The position numbers were made by a program, and so were the translations under genes. This document shows, one piece after another, positions 36,001 to 44,471 of a DNA stretch of 63,538 nucleotides; the first letter of the stretch is position 1; each line of letters starts with the position of its first letter. The DNA is from JBBDMW01 sp040878005. Its GTDB lineage: Bacteria > Chloroflexota > Dehalococcoidia > Lucifugimonadales > Lucifugimonadaceae. Below the pieces are notes generated by a model. That model saw only the letters and a list, made by a program, of their open reading frames with translations. It was not told the origin of the DNA and ran no database searches. The DNA lies in assembly GCA_040878005.1 (NCBI GenBank), contig JBBDMW010000047.1:1-63538 (forward strand). Reading direction: 5' to 3'.

Positions 36001-37679
36001 GCGAGGGCGGCCAGATCCCGGGCCACAAGATCAGCGACTACATCGGCTACATCCGAAAGACCACGCCCGGCGTGGAGCTGATCTCGCCGCCACCACACCA
36101 CGACATCTATTCCATTGAGGACCTGGCGCAGCTTATACATGACCTGAAGAACATCAACTCTGACGCCCGCATCCATGTGAAGCTGGTGTCGGCAGTGGGT
36201 GTGGGCATCATCGCCGCCGGTGTATCGAAGGGCAAAAGCGATGTTGTGCTGATCTCCGGAGACTCCGGCGGCACTGGCGCATCTCCGCTGACTTCGATCA
36301 AGCACGCCGGCCTGCCGTGGGAGCTTGGCCTGGCCGAGACGCAGCAGGTGCTGGTGGAGAACGGTCTGCGCGGCCGCATAGCTGTGCAGGCGGACGGTCA
36401 GATCAAGACCAGTCGCGATGTCGCCATTGCCGCACTGCTGGGAGCAGATGAGTGGGGAGTGGCAACCGCAGCGCTTGTGACGCTGGGCTGCATCATGCTC
36501 CGCAAGTGCCACCTGAACACCTGCTCAGTAGGCATTGCCACCCAGCACCCGGAGCTTCGAAAGAAATTTGCAGGCACTCCGGAGGCTGTCGTCAACTACT
36601 TCATGTTCCTGGCGGAGGGACTGCGGGAGCACATGGCGAAGATGGGCTTCCGCACGGTGGACGAGATGATCGGGCGTGTGGACAAGCTGAAGCAGCGCAA
36701 GAGCACCACTCACTGGAAGGCCAACAAGCTGGACCTGTCCCGCATCCTGACGCTGCCGGTGGGCATCGAAGGCGACACGTCTTACGCCAGCCAGGCACAG
36801 GACCATGGGCTGGAGAACGCCCTTGACCACCAGGTGATCCGGCTGGCGAAACGGGCCATCGAAGATAGGGAGCCAGTCTCGGAGACCCTGGAGATTCACA
36901 ACTCCAACCGGACAGTCGGGGCGATGCTGAGCGGCGTGATTGCCAGCAAGCATGGCAACGAGGGCTTGCCGGATGACACCATCCAGTTCACATTCAAGGG
37001 CTCTGCCGGCCAGAGCTTCGGGGCGTTCCTGTCGCGGGGCGTGACGTTCAGGGTGGAAGGTGACGCCAACGACTACTTTGGCAAAGGCCTGTCTGGCGGC
37101 AAGCTGGTAATTGTGCCGCCAGAAGGCTCAAGCTATGTGCCTGAAGACAACATCATCATTGGCAACGTGGCGCTGTACGGCTCCACCGGCGGAGAGGCCT
37201 ACATCAGGGGTATGGGCGGCGAGCGCTTCTGCGTTCGCAATAGCGCCGCCCGCGCCGTGATAGAAGGCATCGGTGACCACGGCTGTGAGTACATGACTGG
37301 CGGACGCGTGGCGGTGATTGGCCCCAGCGGCCGCAACTTTGGCGCCGGCATGAGTGGCGGAATAGCCTACGTGCTGGATGAAGATGACACGTTTGCAAAA
37401 AGGTTCAATGACGGGTTCGCTGACCTGGAGACCATTGATGCAGGGTCTGACGATGCTGAGGAACTTCGGTCAATGATCGAGGACCATGCCCAGTACACGG
37501 GCAGCACTGTGGCCCAGCGGCTTCTCGCGAACTGGGACCAGTCAGTGCGCAGTTTCAAGAAGGTAATGCCACGGGATTACGCCCGTGTCCTGCGTGAGCA
37601 GGCTGAACAGGATGCTGAAAGACTGGGCACCGGCGAGGTTACCCAGGAACCAAAGGAAGGGGTGCCGGCCCATGGGTAA
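33030..37679 (+). CDS. gltB: glutamate synthase, large subunit
   Basis: A 1549-residue GOGAT large subunit making glutamate from glutamine and 2-oxoglutarate. A 36-residue propeptide precedes the N-terminal nucleophile Cys37 (DSCGVGVVANI) of the glutamine amidotransferase domain. The central and FMN-binding domains follow (EGGEDPQRF, AQGSKPGEGGQIPGHKIS, DSGGTGASPLTSIKHAG). The 3Fe-4S cysteines are in CIMLRKCHLNTCSVGIATQ. The C-terminal GXGXG beta-helix shows repeated glycine motifs (GNVALYGSTGGEAYIRGMGG). Starts 57 bases after glnA with GAGGCA upstream; its end overlaps gltD by eight bases. Confidence 0.96.
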   Translation: MAIIPTQPDNNARRRVPDMTDIAERGLYEPDHEHDSCGVGVVANINGERSHKIIDQSLEVLVNLSHRGACGCDPRTGDGAGILFQLPHDFMERAAREAGIELPPEGRYAVGMVYLPQDDALRARCEEIIENALQERGIRFLGWRDVPVTPDAIGDMARTVMPAIRQCFVEAPEGSADRDLERRLYVARKVAENTITDMVTPENRKGLVDEFYFCSLSARTIVYKGLLISDQVKDFYHDLRDESMTSTFALVHSRFSTNTLGSWKLAHPYRFMAHNGEINTMRGNRNWMAARERSLESDLFGDDIKLVEPVCEPDASDTASLDNVFELLWMGGRSVEHTMAMMIPAAWYGHESMPQDVQDFYEYHGGMMEPWDGPALVAFTDGRHLGAVLDRNGLRPYRYWVTKDDVLVMASETGVLEIEPERIKYRARLQPGRMFLVDFDEKRIVQHEEVMERLAGRKPYGEWLKENRLLLEDLPTPDAVPGVDLETVVTRQVAFGYSQEDLKLLVGPMAANGTEPIGSMGNDTPLAVLSDRPQSMFTYFKQLFAQVSNPPLDAMREELVTQMAVPVGRRANLFDETPTNCQLLRLDQPVLRNGDLARIKAADTPAVRAKTISTLFPVAEGADGMQRALDRIRDEANQAAEEGYTLLVLSDRGVDSEHTYVPCLLAVGAVHHHMIRTRTRTMADIVVESGEPREVHHFATLFGYGASAINPYLALESLAGLRQLPNEDLEIPEQNEAEYNYCKAVVKGVLKVMSKMGISTLQGYLGAQQFEALGLSQDLVDEYFTWTASRISGVSIEEIAGDIIANHSRAFPEADIPANLTLDLGGLYLWRGTGERHMWNPDTVALLQDASKRNDPAVYEQFEEAANNEAQDHITIRGMLDFKFDPEEEIPLDEVEPALEIVKRFATGAISLGSISRETHETLAIAMNRIGARSNTGEGGEDPQRFTPDPNGDSRSSRMKQVASGRFGVTAEYLVNATDLQIKMAQGSKPGEGGQIPGHKISDYIGYIRKTTPGVELISPPPHHDIYSIEDLAQLIHDLKNINSDARIHVKLVSAVGVGIIAAGVSKGKSDVVLISGDSGGTGASPLTSIKHAGLPWELGLAETQQVLVENGLRGRIAVQADGQIKTSRDVAIAALLGADEWGVATAALVTLGCIMLRKCHLNTCSVGIATQHPELRKKFAGTPEAVVNYFMFLAEGLREHMAKMGFRTVDEMIGRVDKLKQRKSTTHWKANKLDLSRILTLPVGIEGDTSYASQAQDHGLENALDHQVIRLAKRAIEDREPVSETLEIHNSNRTVGAMLSGVIASKHGNEGLPDDTIQFTFKGSAGQSFGAFLSRGVTFRVEGDANDYFGKGLSGGKLVIVPPEGSSYVPEDNIIIGNVALYGSTGGEAYIRGMGGERFCVRNSAARAVIEGIGDHGCEYMTGGRVAVIGPSGRNFGAGMSGGIAYVLDEDDTFAKRFNDGFADLETIDAGSDDAEELRSMIEDHAQYTGSTVAQRLLANWDQSVRSFKKVMPRDYARVLREQAEQDAERLGTGEVTQEPKEGVPAHG

Positions 37680-39171
37680 AGTCACCGGCTTCATGGAAGT
37701 TGGACGGAAGCTCCCGAAGCGCCGGAGCGTTTCGGAGAGGGTCCACGATTGGCAGGAGATCTACCTGCCCTGGGAGGAGAAGGACGCCCGGGAACAGGCA
37801 GGACGCTGCATGGACTGCGGCATCCCCTTCTGTAACAACGGCTGTCCACTCGGCAACCTGATCCCGGAGTGGAACGACCTTGTCTACCACGGCAACTGGG
37901 AAGAGGCCATCGCGCGCCTGCACGCCACGAACAATTTCCCTGAGTTCACAGGGCGCATATGTCCGGCGCCATGTGAGCCGGCATGCACTCTGACCATCAA
38001 TGAGGACGCCATCACTATCGAAATGATAGAGAAGGCGATTGCCGAGCGAGCCTGGAAGGAAGGCTGGATAAAGCCGGAGCCCCCGGAGACCCGCACCGGC
38101 AAGAAGGTGGCGGTGGTGGGCTCGGGGCCGGCAGGCATGGCGGCTGCCCAACAGCTCAATCGCGCTGGACACTACGTAACGCTTTTTGAGCGTTCGGAGT
38201 ACGTCGGCGGCCTGCTGATGCTGGGCATTCCTGACTTCAAGCTTGAGAAGCATGTTGTCCAGAGGCGCGTGGACCAGATGATTGCCGAGGGCATTGAGAT
38301 TCGCACCAGCACCAATGTGGGCGAAGATATCTCTACTGATGACCTCTTGAAAGAGTTCGACGCTGTCTGCCTGTCGGGCGGATCGACTGTGCCGCGTGAT
38401 CTGCCGATTGCCGGCCGCGACCTTGACGGCATCCACTTCGCCATGGATTACCTGACCCAGCAGAACAGGCGCAACAAGGGCCAGGAGTTCTCTCCCGAAG
38501 AGACCATCACAGCCGAAGACAAGAACGTTGTGATCATCGGCGGCGGTGACACCGGCGCAGACTGCCTTGGCACCGCCCACCGGCACGGAGCGAAGCAGGT
38601 GATCCAGTTCGAGATACTGCCTCGTCCGTCCGAGGAGCGGCCTTCGGTGAACCCGTGGCCACAGTGGCCGTTGACTTTCCGTGCCTCGGCAGCGCACGAA
38701 GAGGGCGGTGTCCGCGACTTCAATGTGATGACCAAGGAGTTCGTGGGCGAGAACGGCAAGGTGAAACGGCTGGACTGCGTACGCGTGGAGTGGAAGCCAA
38801 GCTCGAACGGCGGCAGGCCGGACATGGTGGAGGTGCCGGGCAGCGAGTTCAGCATTGATGCCGACCTTGTCCTGTTCGCCATGGGTTTCCTGCACCCGCA
38901 GCATAATGGCCTGCTGGACCAGCTGGGCGTGGAGTATGACGCCCGCGGCAATGTCAAGACGAACACGCTGATGATGAGCAATGTGGACGGAGTGTTCGCC
39001 TGCGGTGACATGCAGCGCGGCCAGTCGCTGGTGGTGCACGCCATCGCAAGCGGCCGAATGTGCGCCCGGGCCATGGACCTGTGGCTGATGGGAGAGTCCC
39101 GGCTGCCGACGGTGCGCGGCTACGCCCGCCCGGTGACGCACCTGGAATCGAAAGAAGGCGCTCCCGCCTGA
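37672..39171 (+). CDS. gltD: glutamate synthase, small subunit
   Basis: A 499-residue flavoprotein that passes NADPH electrons to GltB. The N-terminal cysteine clusters (CMDCGIPFCNNGCPLGN and CPAPCEPAC) bind 4Fe-4S centres; GSGPAGMAAAQQL binds FAD and GGGDTGADCLGTAHRHG binds NADPH; FACGDMQRGQSLVVHAI is near the end. The ATG at 37672, after GGAAGGGG, overlaps the gltB stop and is preferred over an open but unrelated upstream stretch. Confidence 0.95.
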   Translation: MGKVTGFMEVGRKLPKRRSVSERVHDWQEIYLPWEEKDAREQAGRCMDCGIPFCNNGCPLGNLIPEWNDLVYHGNWEEAIARLHATNNFPEFTGRICPAPCEPACTLTINEDAITIEMIEKAIAERAWKEGWIKPEPPETRTGKKVAVVGSGPAGMAAAQQLNRAGHYVTLFERSEYVGGLLMLGIPDFKLEKHVVQRRVDQMIAEGIEIRTSTNVGEDISTDDLLKEFDAVCLSGGSTVPRDLPIAGRDLDGIHFAMDYLTQQNRRNKGQEFSPEETITAEDKNVVIIGGGDTGADCLGTAHRHGAKQVIQFEILPRPSEERPSVNPWPQWPLTFRASAAHEEGGVRDFNVMTKEFVGENGKVKRLDCVRVEWKPSSNGGRPDMVEVPGSEFSIDADLVLFAMGFLHPQHNGLLDQLGVEYDARGNVKTNTLMMSNVDGVFACGDMQRGQSLVVHAIASGRMCARAMDLWLMGESRLPTVRGYARPVTHLESKEGAPA

Positions 39172-39273
39172 TGTTGTCAGCGAGGGCTGAGCTATCCACC
39201 GGGGCTGCTTGCGCTTGTGGGCGGGGCAACTTGAACGGCGTGCGCCACACCTGACACAGGACACCCCTGACCC

Positions 39274-41025
39274 ATGCAAGGCCTGAGAGTTGCGCTCGCG
39301 CAGATAAACACAACCGTGGGCGACCTTGATGGCAACGCCCGGCTTATTGAGCGCGCCATTGCTGAGGGCGTGTCACTTGGCGCGGACGTGGTTACACTGC
39401 CTGAGCTGGCTGTGACGGGGTACCCGCCGGAGGACCTGGTCCTCTACCCGAAGTTTGTGGCTGACAATAAGGCGGCAGTACGGCGCATTGCTGCCACGGT
39501 CCATGACACTGTGGCGGTGGCCGGGTTCGTGGATGAGGTGGATGGCCGGCTCTATAACGCAGCGGCCATCCTGGCGAACGGCGAGATCGCCGGGGTTTAC
39601 CATAAGATTCACCTCCCCAACTACGGCGTGTTCGATGAGCGCCGGTATTTCGCTCGCGGCAGACGGTGTCCGCTTCTCACCATCAACGGGGTGCGTGTGG
39701 GCGTGAACATCTGCGAGGACATATGGGAGACGGTGGGACCAAGCGAGGTTCAATGCGCTGCCGGAGCGCAGGTGATCCTGAACATCAACGCCTCCCCGTA
39801 TGAGGTGACCAAGCAGCAGACCCGCATCGGTATCGTGACAGGCCTCGCAAGGCGCAACCGCGCATTCGCCATATACACGAACCAGGTTGGCGGCCAGGAT
39901 GAGCTAGTTTTCGACGGCGGCAGCATGGCAGCGTCGCCTTCAGGCGAGATCATCGCGGCTGCTCCGCAATTTGAAGAGACGGTCATTGCCGTAGACCTGC
40001 AAATGGACGAAGCGAATGACGCACGATTGAGCGGCTCTCCTGCAGGAATCGATCCCGGGCAACTTGCGCAAATTGGAGAAGCGTACGAACTGACGCTGCG
40101 CCAGGCAGAGCCGCGCCAGCGCCCGCGCCTCTCGACCCCAATCGCACCAACTCTCGACCTGACCGAGGCGGTCTATCGTGCCCTTGTTACGGGGACGCGT
40201 GACTACCTGGGCAAGACAGGCTTCAAGAACGTGGCGGTGGCGCTTTCCGGCGGAATCGATTCATCACTGGTCGCGGCCATCGCTGTGGACGCGCTGGGGG
40301 CAGACAACGTGGTGGGGGTGTCGCTGCCATCCCGATACTCCTCTGAGGGCAGCATCACTGATGCTATTGATCTGGCGGAACGGCTCGGGATACCGCTATG
40401 GCGCATTCCTATTGAGCCAGCGCATCGTGCCTTCGAGGAGATGCTGGAGGAGGCGTTCGAAGGGACAGAGCCAAACACGGCCGAGGAGAACATGCAGTCC
40501 CGCATCCGCGGCAACATCATGATGGCCATCGCCAACAAGTTTGGATGGCTGGTCCTTACCACTGGCAACAAGTCAGAGATGGCCACCGGGTACGCCACGC
40601 TGTACGGCGACATGGCAGGCGGCTTCGCTGTGATAAAGGACGTGCCCAAGACGCTGGTTTATGAACTTTGCGAGCACCGCAACAAGCGCGGCCCGGGATC
40701 GCCCATCCCGCAGGCGGTGATAGACAAGCCGCCCAGCGCGGAGCTGAGGCCCGGCCAGCTGGATGAAGATTCGCTGCCGCCGTACCCGGTGCTGGACCGC
40801 ATCCTGGACATGTACATTGAGCAGCGCCTTTCCAGCGATGACATCGTGATGAGAGAGGCTGCTGAGCCGGGAGAGCACGCTGACGAAGCGACTGTCCGCC
40901 GCGTAACGCGCCTGGTGGATATCAATGAGTACAAGCGGCGCCAGTCACCACCCGGAGTCAAGATCACTCGACTGGCTTTCGGCCGCGACAGGCGGCTGCC
41001 CATCGCTTCCCGCTACCGCGGTTAG
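39274..41025 (+). CDS. nadE: glutamine-dependent NAD+ synthetase
   Basis: A 583-residue two-domain enzyme. Residues 1-~270 are a nitrilase-like glutaminase with its Glu-Lys-Cys triad in PELAVTGYPPEDL, YHKIHLPNYGVF and VNICEDIW. Residues ~300-583 are the NAD synthase ATP-pyrophosphatase domain (VALSGGIDSSLVAAIAVDAL, LTTGNKSEMATGYATLYGD). Ammonia from glutamine is channelled to nicotinate adenine dinucleotide. Lies 102 bases after gltD on the same strand, so it may be cotranscribed with the glutamine-cycle genes. Confidence 0.94.
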   Translation: MQGLRVALAQINTTVGDLDGNARLIERAIAEGVSLGADVVTLPELAVTGYPPEDLVLYPKFVADNKAAVRRIAATVHDTVAVAGFVDEVDGRLYNAAAILANGEIAGVYHKIHLPNYGVFDERRYFARGRRCPLLTINGVRVGVNICEDIWETVGPSEVQCAAGAQVILNINASPYEVTKQQTRIGIVTGLARRNRAFAIYTNQVGGQDELVFDGGSMAASPSGEIIAAAPQFEETVIAVDLQMDEANDARLSGSPAGIDPGQLAQIGEAYELTLRQAEPRQRPRLSTPIAPTLDLTEAVYRALVTGTRDYLGKTGFKNVAVALSGGIDSSLVAAIAVDALGADNVVGVSLPSRYSSEGSITDAIDLAERLGIPLWRIPIEPAHRAFEEMLEEAFEGTEPNTAEENMQSRIRGNIMMAIANKFGWLVLTTGNKSEMATGYATLYGDMAGGFAVIKDVPKTLVYELCEHRNKRGPGSPIPQAVIDKPPSAELRPGQLDEDSLPPYPVLDRILDMYIEQRLSSDDIVMREAAEPGEHADEATVRRVTRLVDINEYKRRQSPPGVKITRLAFGRDRRLPIASRYRG

Positions 41026-41055
41026 CGCGGCTCGTCCAGTCGCACTGTTCCGCGC

Positions 41056-41916
41056 CTACACTTCGACATCCCGCGCATGCTCCAGGAGACCGCTCAACGT
41101 GCCGCCCAGGATTTCCTCCTTCGCATCATCCGGCACGAACTCACAGTATGTCCGGAACGTTTCCAGCGACTGCCTGTATGTCATGTAGAAGTGGACCGGC
41201 GGGAAGTCGGAGCCCCAACACATCCTTGTGCCGAACTTCTCAAAGCAGGCTTCGTAGATCCAGCGCGTGTCTGAGTACGGGAAGTCCCAGTTGCGGCTCT
41301 GGTCTGTGAGGTAGGCGAAGCCCGAGAGCTTGAGGTATATGTTCGGGAGTGCTGCTGATTCCAGGACGTTCTGCAGGTCCGGGTGCGGCGCAGGCTCTGC
41401 GGCTCTAAGGCCGGACATGTGGTGGCAGAGTATCGGCACATCCGGGAATTTCTCTGCCACCTTCCTTAAGGCGGGCTGGTGCTGAGGACGGCAAGCGATG
41501 CTTGCAATGAGCTTCAGGTCCGAGGCGGCGCGGAAGAAGTCGCTCCCTTCGCTTGAGGTCAGCCAAGCGCCGTCGTCCTCGCCTGCCAGGTAGTGCGTAA
41601 AGCCCTTGATGGGCCAGCGCTCAGCGGCCTGCTCCAGGCGCTTCGCTGCGCCGGGCAGGTGGTATGTCTCCGACCATACAGAGTCCACGTCTGCGTACTG
41701 GCAAAGCCGTCCGGGGTGACGCCTGACGGCGGCCGCGACGTAGTCGTTGTTATCGGTATTCCGCCATATCTGGGCGCAGACGATCGTCGCCCTGTCGATG
41801 CCGTTCAGGTCCATCCGGTTCAGCAGGTGCTCGACGGCGCCGTGGGTCTCAGGGTCGTGGACCGCAGGCAGGTACGGCCAGTGCGCCCAGGCGTGGCAGT
41901 GCGAATCGATGATCAT
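41056..41916 (-). CDS. amidohydrolase-2 family metal-dependent hydrolase
   Basis: A 286-residue TIM-barrel protein. The N-terminal HxH-type metal site (IIDSHCHAWAHW), the central ILCHHMSG and the C-terminal MCWGSDFPPVHFY aspartate are the ligands expected for the amidohydrolase-2 family (decarboxylases and lactonases). Substrate cannot be told. It is convergent with nadE and divergent from the next two orphan genes. Confidence 0.8.
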   Translation of the reverse strand: MIIDSHCHAWAHWPYLPAVHDPETHGAVEHLLNRMDLNGIDRATIVCAQIWRNTDNNDYVAAAVRRHPGRLCQYADVDSVWSETYHLPGAAKRLEQAAERWPIKGFTHYLAGEDDGAWLTSSEGSDFFRAASDLKLIASIACRPQHQPALRKVAEKFPDVPILCHHMSGLRAAEPAPHPDLQNVLESAALPNIYLKLSGFAYLTDQSRNWDFPYSDTRWIYEACFEKFGTRMCWGSDFPPVHFYMTYRQSLETFRTYCEFVPDDAKEEILGGTLSGLLEHARDVEV

Positions 41917-42094
41917 GAGTGGCGAATCTCCTGTGACTGGGCGATGGCCGGTGGCATTCCGTTATTAGTACTTGGCCAGCCGCTTTGCGGCAACGTTCGG
42001 TGCAACTGGAACGACCAATGGTTTGGTGATTATGCATTTCATTCCGCTGTGCGCGATGATGGCCCCATTTCAATAACCGCTACAGGGGGCAACT

Positions 42095-42379
42095 ATGCCA
42101 GAGTGGGATGGCAGACTCACGCCAGCGGAATCGACCAGACTCCAACGTTGGTTCAAAGACCATTGGCGCAACCAGCCGTGCGCCATCGATGGCGTACGCA
42201 ATTGGGTTACAGCGGATCATGTAGTTCAGACGCCGATTTACAAAGGCGATTCATTCGAGCAGATTACTCAGGGCGACTTGACTTACGTTTACATCGCGTT
42301 CATCTGCGCCAATTGCGGACACACGTTGTTTGTGAATGCGACCGCTATCGGGATAATAGAAAAAGGAACCAATGGCTGA
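42095..42379 (+). CDS. small orphan zinc-ribbon-like protein
   Basis: 94 residues. The layout C-(x)-GxxxW ... VYIAFICANCGHTLFVNATAIG resembles small zinc-ribbon proteins that have one CxxCG pair at each end. Here the second pair (CANCG) is intact, but the first reads CAIDG, with Asp in place of the second Cys, so metal binding may be altered. Start ATG follows GGGGGC at 42086-42091. The gene overlaps the next by eight bases. GC content is lower than in the flanks, and a transposase remnant follows, pointing to acquired DNA. Function unknown. Confidence 0.55.
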   Translation: MPEWDGRLTPAESTRLQRWFKDHWRNQPCAIDGVRNWVTADHVVQTPIYKGDSFEQITQGDLTYVYIAFICANCGHTLFVNATAIGIIEKGTNG

Positions 42380-42890
42380 CGCTGTTCCTCCCCCACCCCA
42401 ACACCCCGCTCACCCCGCTCAAGACTACGGTGTTGTGCGGCCACGAATTGCACGTGACTGGGAACCAATTGACGTAGAGATGAACAGGCACCAGTTAGCC
42501 CGTGAGTTCGATCAGTTACATGGAAAATACCGAGACCGCGTGTCGTTTGAGCAAGCTATTCCATGGTTGCTAGGTGGATTGGGTTTCTTACAGCCACTGT
42601 TGCCTAACGACTTCACGAACTTTCTTGATATCGACTCTGGCATCTGGAAAGGCGCATCTGTCGGCGTCGCGATGTTCTTGTTTTTCATGGGATTTCGGGC
42701 GCTGTACCTTGCGTTCAGAAGTTGGCGAACCCCGATCTCCACCACAGATGAGACTATGAGACGCTTGCTCCGTGACATGCCTCCGCGTGACAGAGGAGGA
42801 GCTGTTACCCCTACTCCTCAACCGCCACAAGTTCCTGAAAACGAAGAGGATCCGCCCCCAGAAGCTCAAGAAGTGAATCCCGAAAAATGA
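42372..42890 (+). CDS. orphan membrane protein
   Basis: 172 residues: a Pro-rich N-terminus, a short helical part (HQLAREFDQLHGKYRDRVSF), two likely membrane helices (IPWLLGGLGFLQPLLP and ASVGVAMFLFFMGFRALYLA) and an acidic Pro-rich tail. No family is recognised. Translationally coupled to the zinc-ribbon-like gene upstream by an eight-base overlap, so the two probably act together. Confidence 0.55.
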   Translation: MADAVPPPPQHPAHPAQDYGVVRPRIARDWEPIDVEMNRHQLAREFDQLHGKYRDRVSFEQAIPWLLGGLGFLQPLLPNDFTNFLDIDSGIWKGASVGVAMFLFFMGFRALYLAFRSWRTPISTTDETMRRLLRDMPPRDRGGAVTPTPQPPQVPENEEDPPPEAQEVNPEK

Positions 42891-42891
42891 A

Positions 42892-43080
42892 CGGGTTGCT
42901 TCGGTTGTTGAACCGGAACTCGAACTCATCCAAGTAACGCTCAAGGTGCTTTTAAGAGACGCGATGGAAACTACCGACAACGCCACGCTTGAACAGCGAC
43001 CACATACCCTCAACAGAGTTGGTGTGGACGTTACCACGGACGTACTCATCTGCCAAGCGACTGCCCATCATGCAATGCCC
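42892..43080 (-). pseudogene. IS1595-type transposase remnant (3' part)
   Basis: Translated on the minus strand this reads ADEYVRGNVHTNSVEGMWSL, then FKRGVVGSFHRVS, an in-frame TAA (42954-42952), then KHLERYLDEFEFRFNNR. The HTNxxEGxWSxxKR...GxxHxVSxKHLxxYLxEFxxRFNNR pattern is the end of the DDE domain of IS1595-family transposases. Only ~60 codons survive, with a nonsense codon, so it is dead. A cysteine-rich stretch in the same frame further upstream (to about 43129) may be part of the original zinc ribbon. Confidence 0.75.
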
Positions 43081-43088
43081 TTCTTCAT

Positions 43089-43126
43089 GTAACGGACACT
43101 TCACACCGGTGCAACATTTTGGAAAT
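43089..43126 (+). promoter_or_regulatory. candidate GlnR operator upstream of amt
   Basis: Four blocks in exact 11-bp phase: GTAAC-n6-TTCAC-n6-GCAAC-n6-GAAAT. Compared with the GlnR pattern gTnAC/GaAAC alternating, the first block is perfect, the third and fourth match all but one specified base, and the second is poor. It lies 63-100 bases before the amt start codon, a position suited to activation, but it overlaps DNA that may derive from the transposase remnant. Confidence 0.4.
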
Positions 43127-43153
43127 ACGAGGCCCGTAACTTCTTTTCGCAGT

Positions 43154-43169
43154 TGTTTCGATATTGCAA
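43154..43169 (-). promoter_or_regulatory. second candidate GlnR half-site pair
   Basis: On the minus strand GTTGC-n6-GAAAC, matching all but one specified base of the GlnR pair gTnAC-n6-GaAAC. It lies 20-35 bases before the amt start codon, close to the likely -10 region (GATATT on the plus strand), so it might act as a repressor site or be chance. Confidence 0.3.
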
Positions 43170-43188
43170 CAGGGATTGGAGTTTCAAG

Positions 43189-44400
43189 ATGATTGATACA
43201 GGCTCAACGGCCTGGTTGATCGTTGCTTCCGCACTGGTGCTGTTTATGACGCCTGGGCTGGCGTTCTTTTACGGCGGGCTGGTGAGAGGAAAGAACGTTA
43301 TCAGCACGGTTATGTACAGCTTCCTCTCAATGGCAGTAGTCAGCATTGTATGGGTGCTTTGGGGCTACAGCCTGGCCTTCGGTGCGGGCGGAGAATTCAT
43401 CGGGAACTTCGATTACCTGGGATTCAAGGGCGTGGGCGAAGCTCCGCTGGACGGACAGGAGATACCACACGCCCTGTTCGCGGTGTTCCAGATGATGTTC
43501 GCTGTGATAACACCGGCATTGATCACCGGCGCATTCGCCGAACGGTTCAAGTTCACCACTTACCTGGTGTTCCTGGTGCTGTGGGTCACCTTCGTTTACG
43601 CGCCAATCGCCCACTGGGTCTGGGCCGGCGACGGCTGGATATTCGGCATCGGCGCTCTTGACTACGCTGGCGGGACGGTGGTTCACATCAACGCCGGTAT
43701 AGCTGCAATCGTGGCTGCCTACCTGGTTGGCAAGCGCCGGGGCGTTGAGCGCGGCGTGGAGCCGCACAACGTGCCGTTCGTCCTCCTTGGCGCGGGCATC
43801 CTGTGGTTCGGGTGGTTCGGCTTCAACGCCGGCTCCGGCCTGGCGGCCGATGGCGCAGCCGTAATGGCGTTCCTCGTTACGAATACCGCAGCGGCTGCGG
43901 CTGCGTTGACATGGACACTGCTGTCGCACTTCCAGACAGGCAAGATGAGCGCCGTGGGCGCAGCCTCCGGCGCCGTGGGCGGACTGGTGGCCATCACCCC
44001 GGCGTCGGGCTTCGTTGGGCCAATGGGAGCGATTGCGATTGGCGTGGGCGCGGGCGTGCTCTGCTACTTCGCGGTCCGGTTCCGGCACCGCTTCGGCTTC
44101 GATGACGCTCTCGAGGTGTTTGCCGTGCACGGCATCGGCGGCATCTGGGGTGCGATCGCCACTGGCATCTTCGCTGTGGGCGGCATCGGGCTTGTCAACG
44201 GTGAAGTGGATTTGATCTGGGCGAACTTCCGCGCTGTACTGGCCACGATGGCGTACTCGCTGGTTGTCACGCTGGTCATCCTGAAGGTGCTGGACATGAT
44301 CCCGGGCCTGGGCCTGAGAGCCGAAGAGACTGATGAGGACGGCGGCCTTGACATCGCCCTCCATGGAGAGCGGGCATACGTCGCAGACGGCGCTGATTAG
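43189..44400 (+). CDS. amt: ammonium transporter
   Basis: AmtB/Mep/Rh family channel, 403 residues and about eleven membrane helices, taking up ammonium at low concentration. The pore histidines are in YAGGTVVHINAGIAAIV and LEVFAVHGIGGIWGAIATG; AGSGLAADGAAVMAF-type glycine-rich helices are intact. The ATG at 43189 after GGAG fits the short periplasmic N-terminus; an upstream in-frame ATG at 43153 lies in the regulatory region. It is paired with a PII gene, as in most bacteria, whose product plugs the channel when nitrogen is ample. Confidence 0.95.
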   Translation: MIDTGSTAWLIVASALVLFMTPGLAFFYGGLVRGKNVISTVMYSFLSMAVVSIVWVLWGYSLAFGAGGEFIGNFDYLGFKGVGEAPLDGQEIPHALFAVFQMMFAVITPALITGAFAERFKFTTYLVFLVLWVTFVYAPIAHWVWAGDGWIFGIGALDYAGGTVVHINAGIAAIVAAYLVGKRRGVERGVEPHNVPFVLLGAGILWFGWFGFNAGSGLAADGAAVMAFLVTNTAAAAAALTWTLLSHFQTGKMSAVGAASGAVGGLVAITPASGFVGPMGAIAIGVGAGVLCYFAVRFRHRFGFDDALEVFAVHGIGGIWGAIATGIFAVGGIGLVNGEVDLIWANFRAVLATMAYSLVVTLVILKVLDMIPGLGLRAEETDEDGGLDIALHGERAYVADGAD

Positions 44401-44420
44401 CAGGCGCTGAAACTTGTGGT

Positions 44421-44471
44421 CCCTCCCTTCCTGAGGCCGCCAATAATACGGAGGCTGCCGGAAGGAAGGGG
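44421..44471 (+). promoter_or_regulatory. imperfect long hairpin between amt and glnK
   Basis: Arms 44421-44441 and 44451-44471 match at about 15 of 21 positions around an eight to nine base loop. No T-run follows. It could stabilise the amt mRNA end or lower read-through into glnK. Confidence 0.35.

Noticed and set aside
35304..36512. 402-codon open frame antisense to gltB
   Set aside because: It mirrors the strongly conserved gltB; high-GC coding DNA opens long antisense frames. The product (His/Arg/Leu-rich) resembles no family.
37639..39279. 546-codon open frame antisense to gltD
   Set aside because: Same reason: full overlap with a conserved enzyme gene, skewed composition, no ribosome site.
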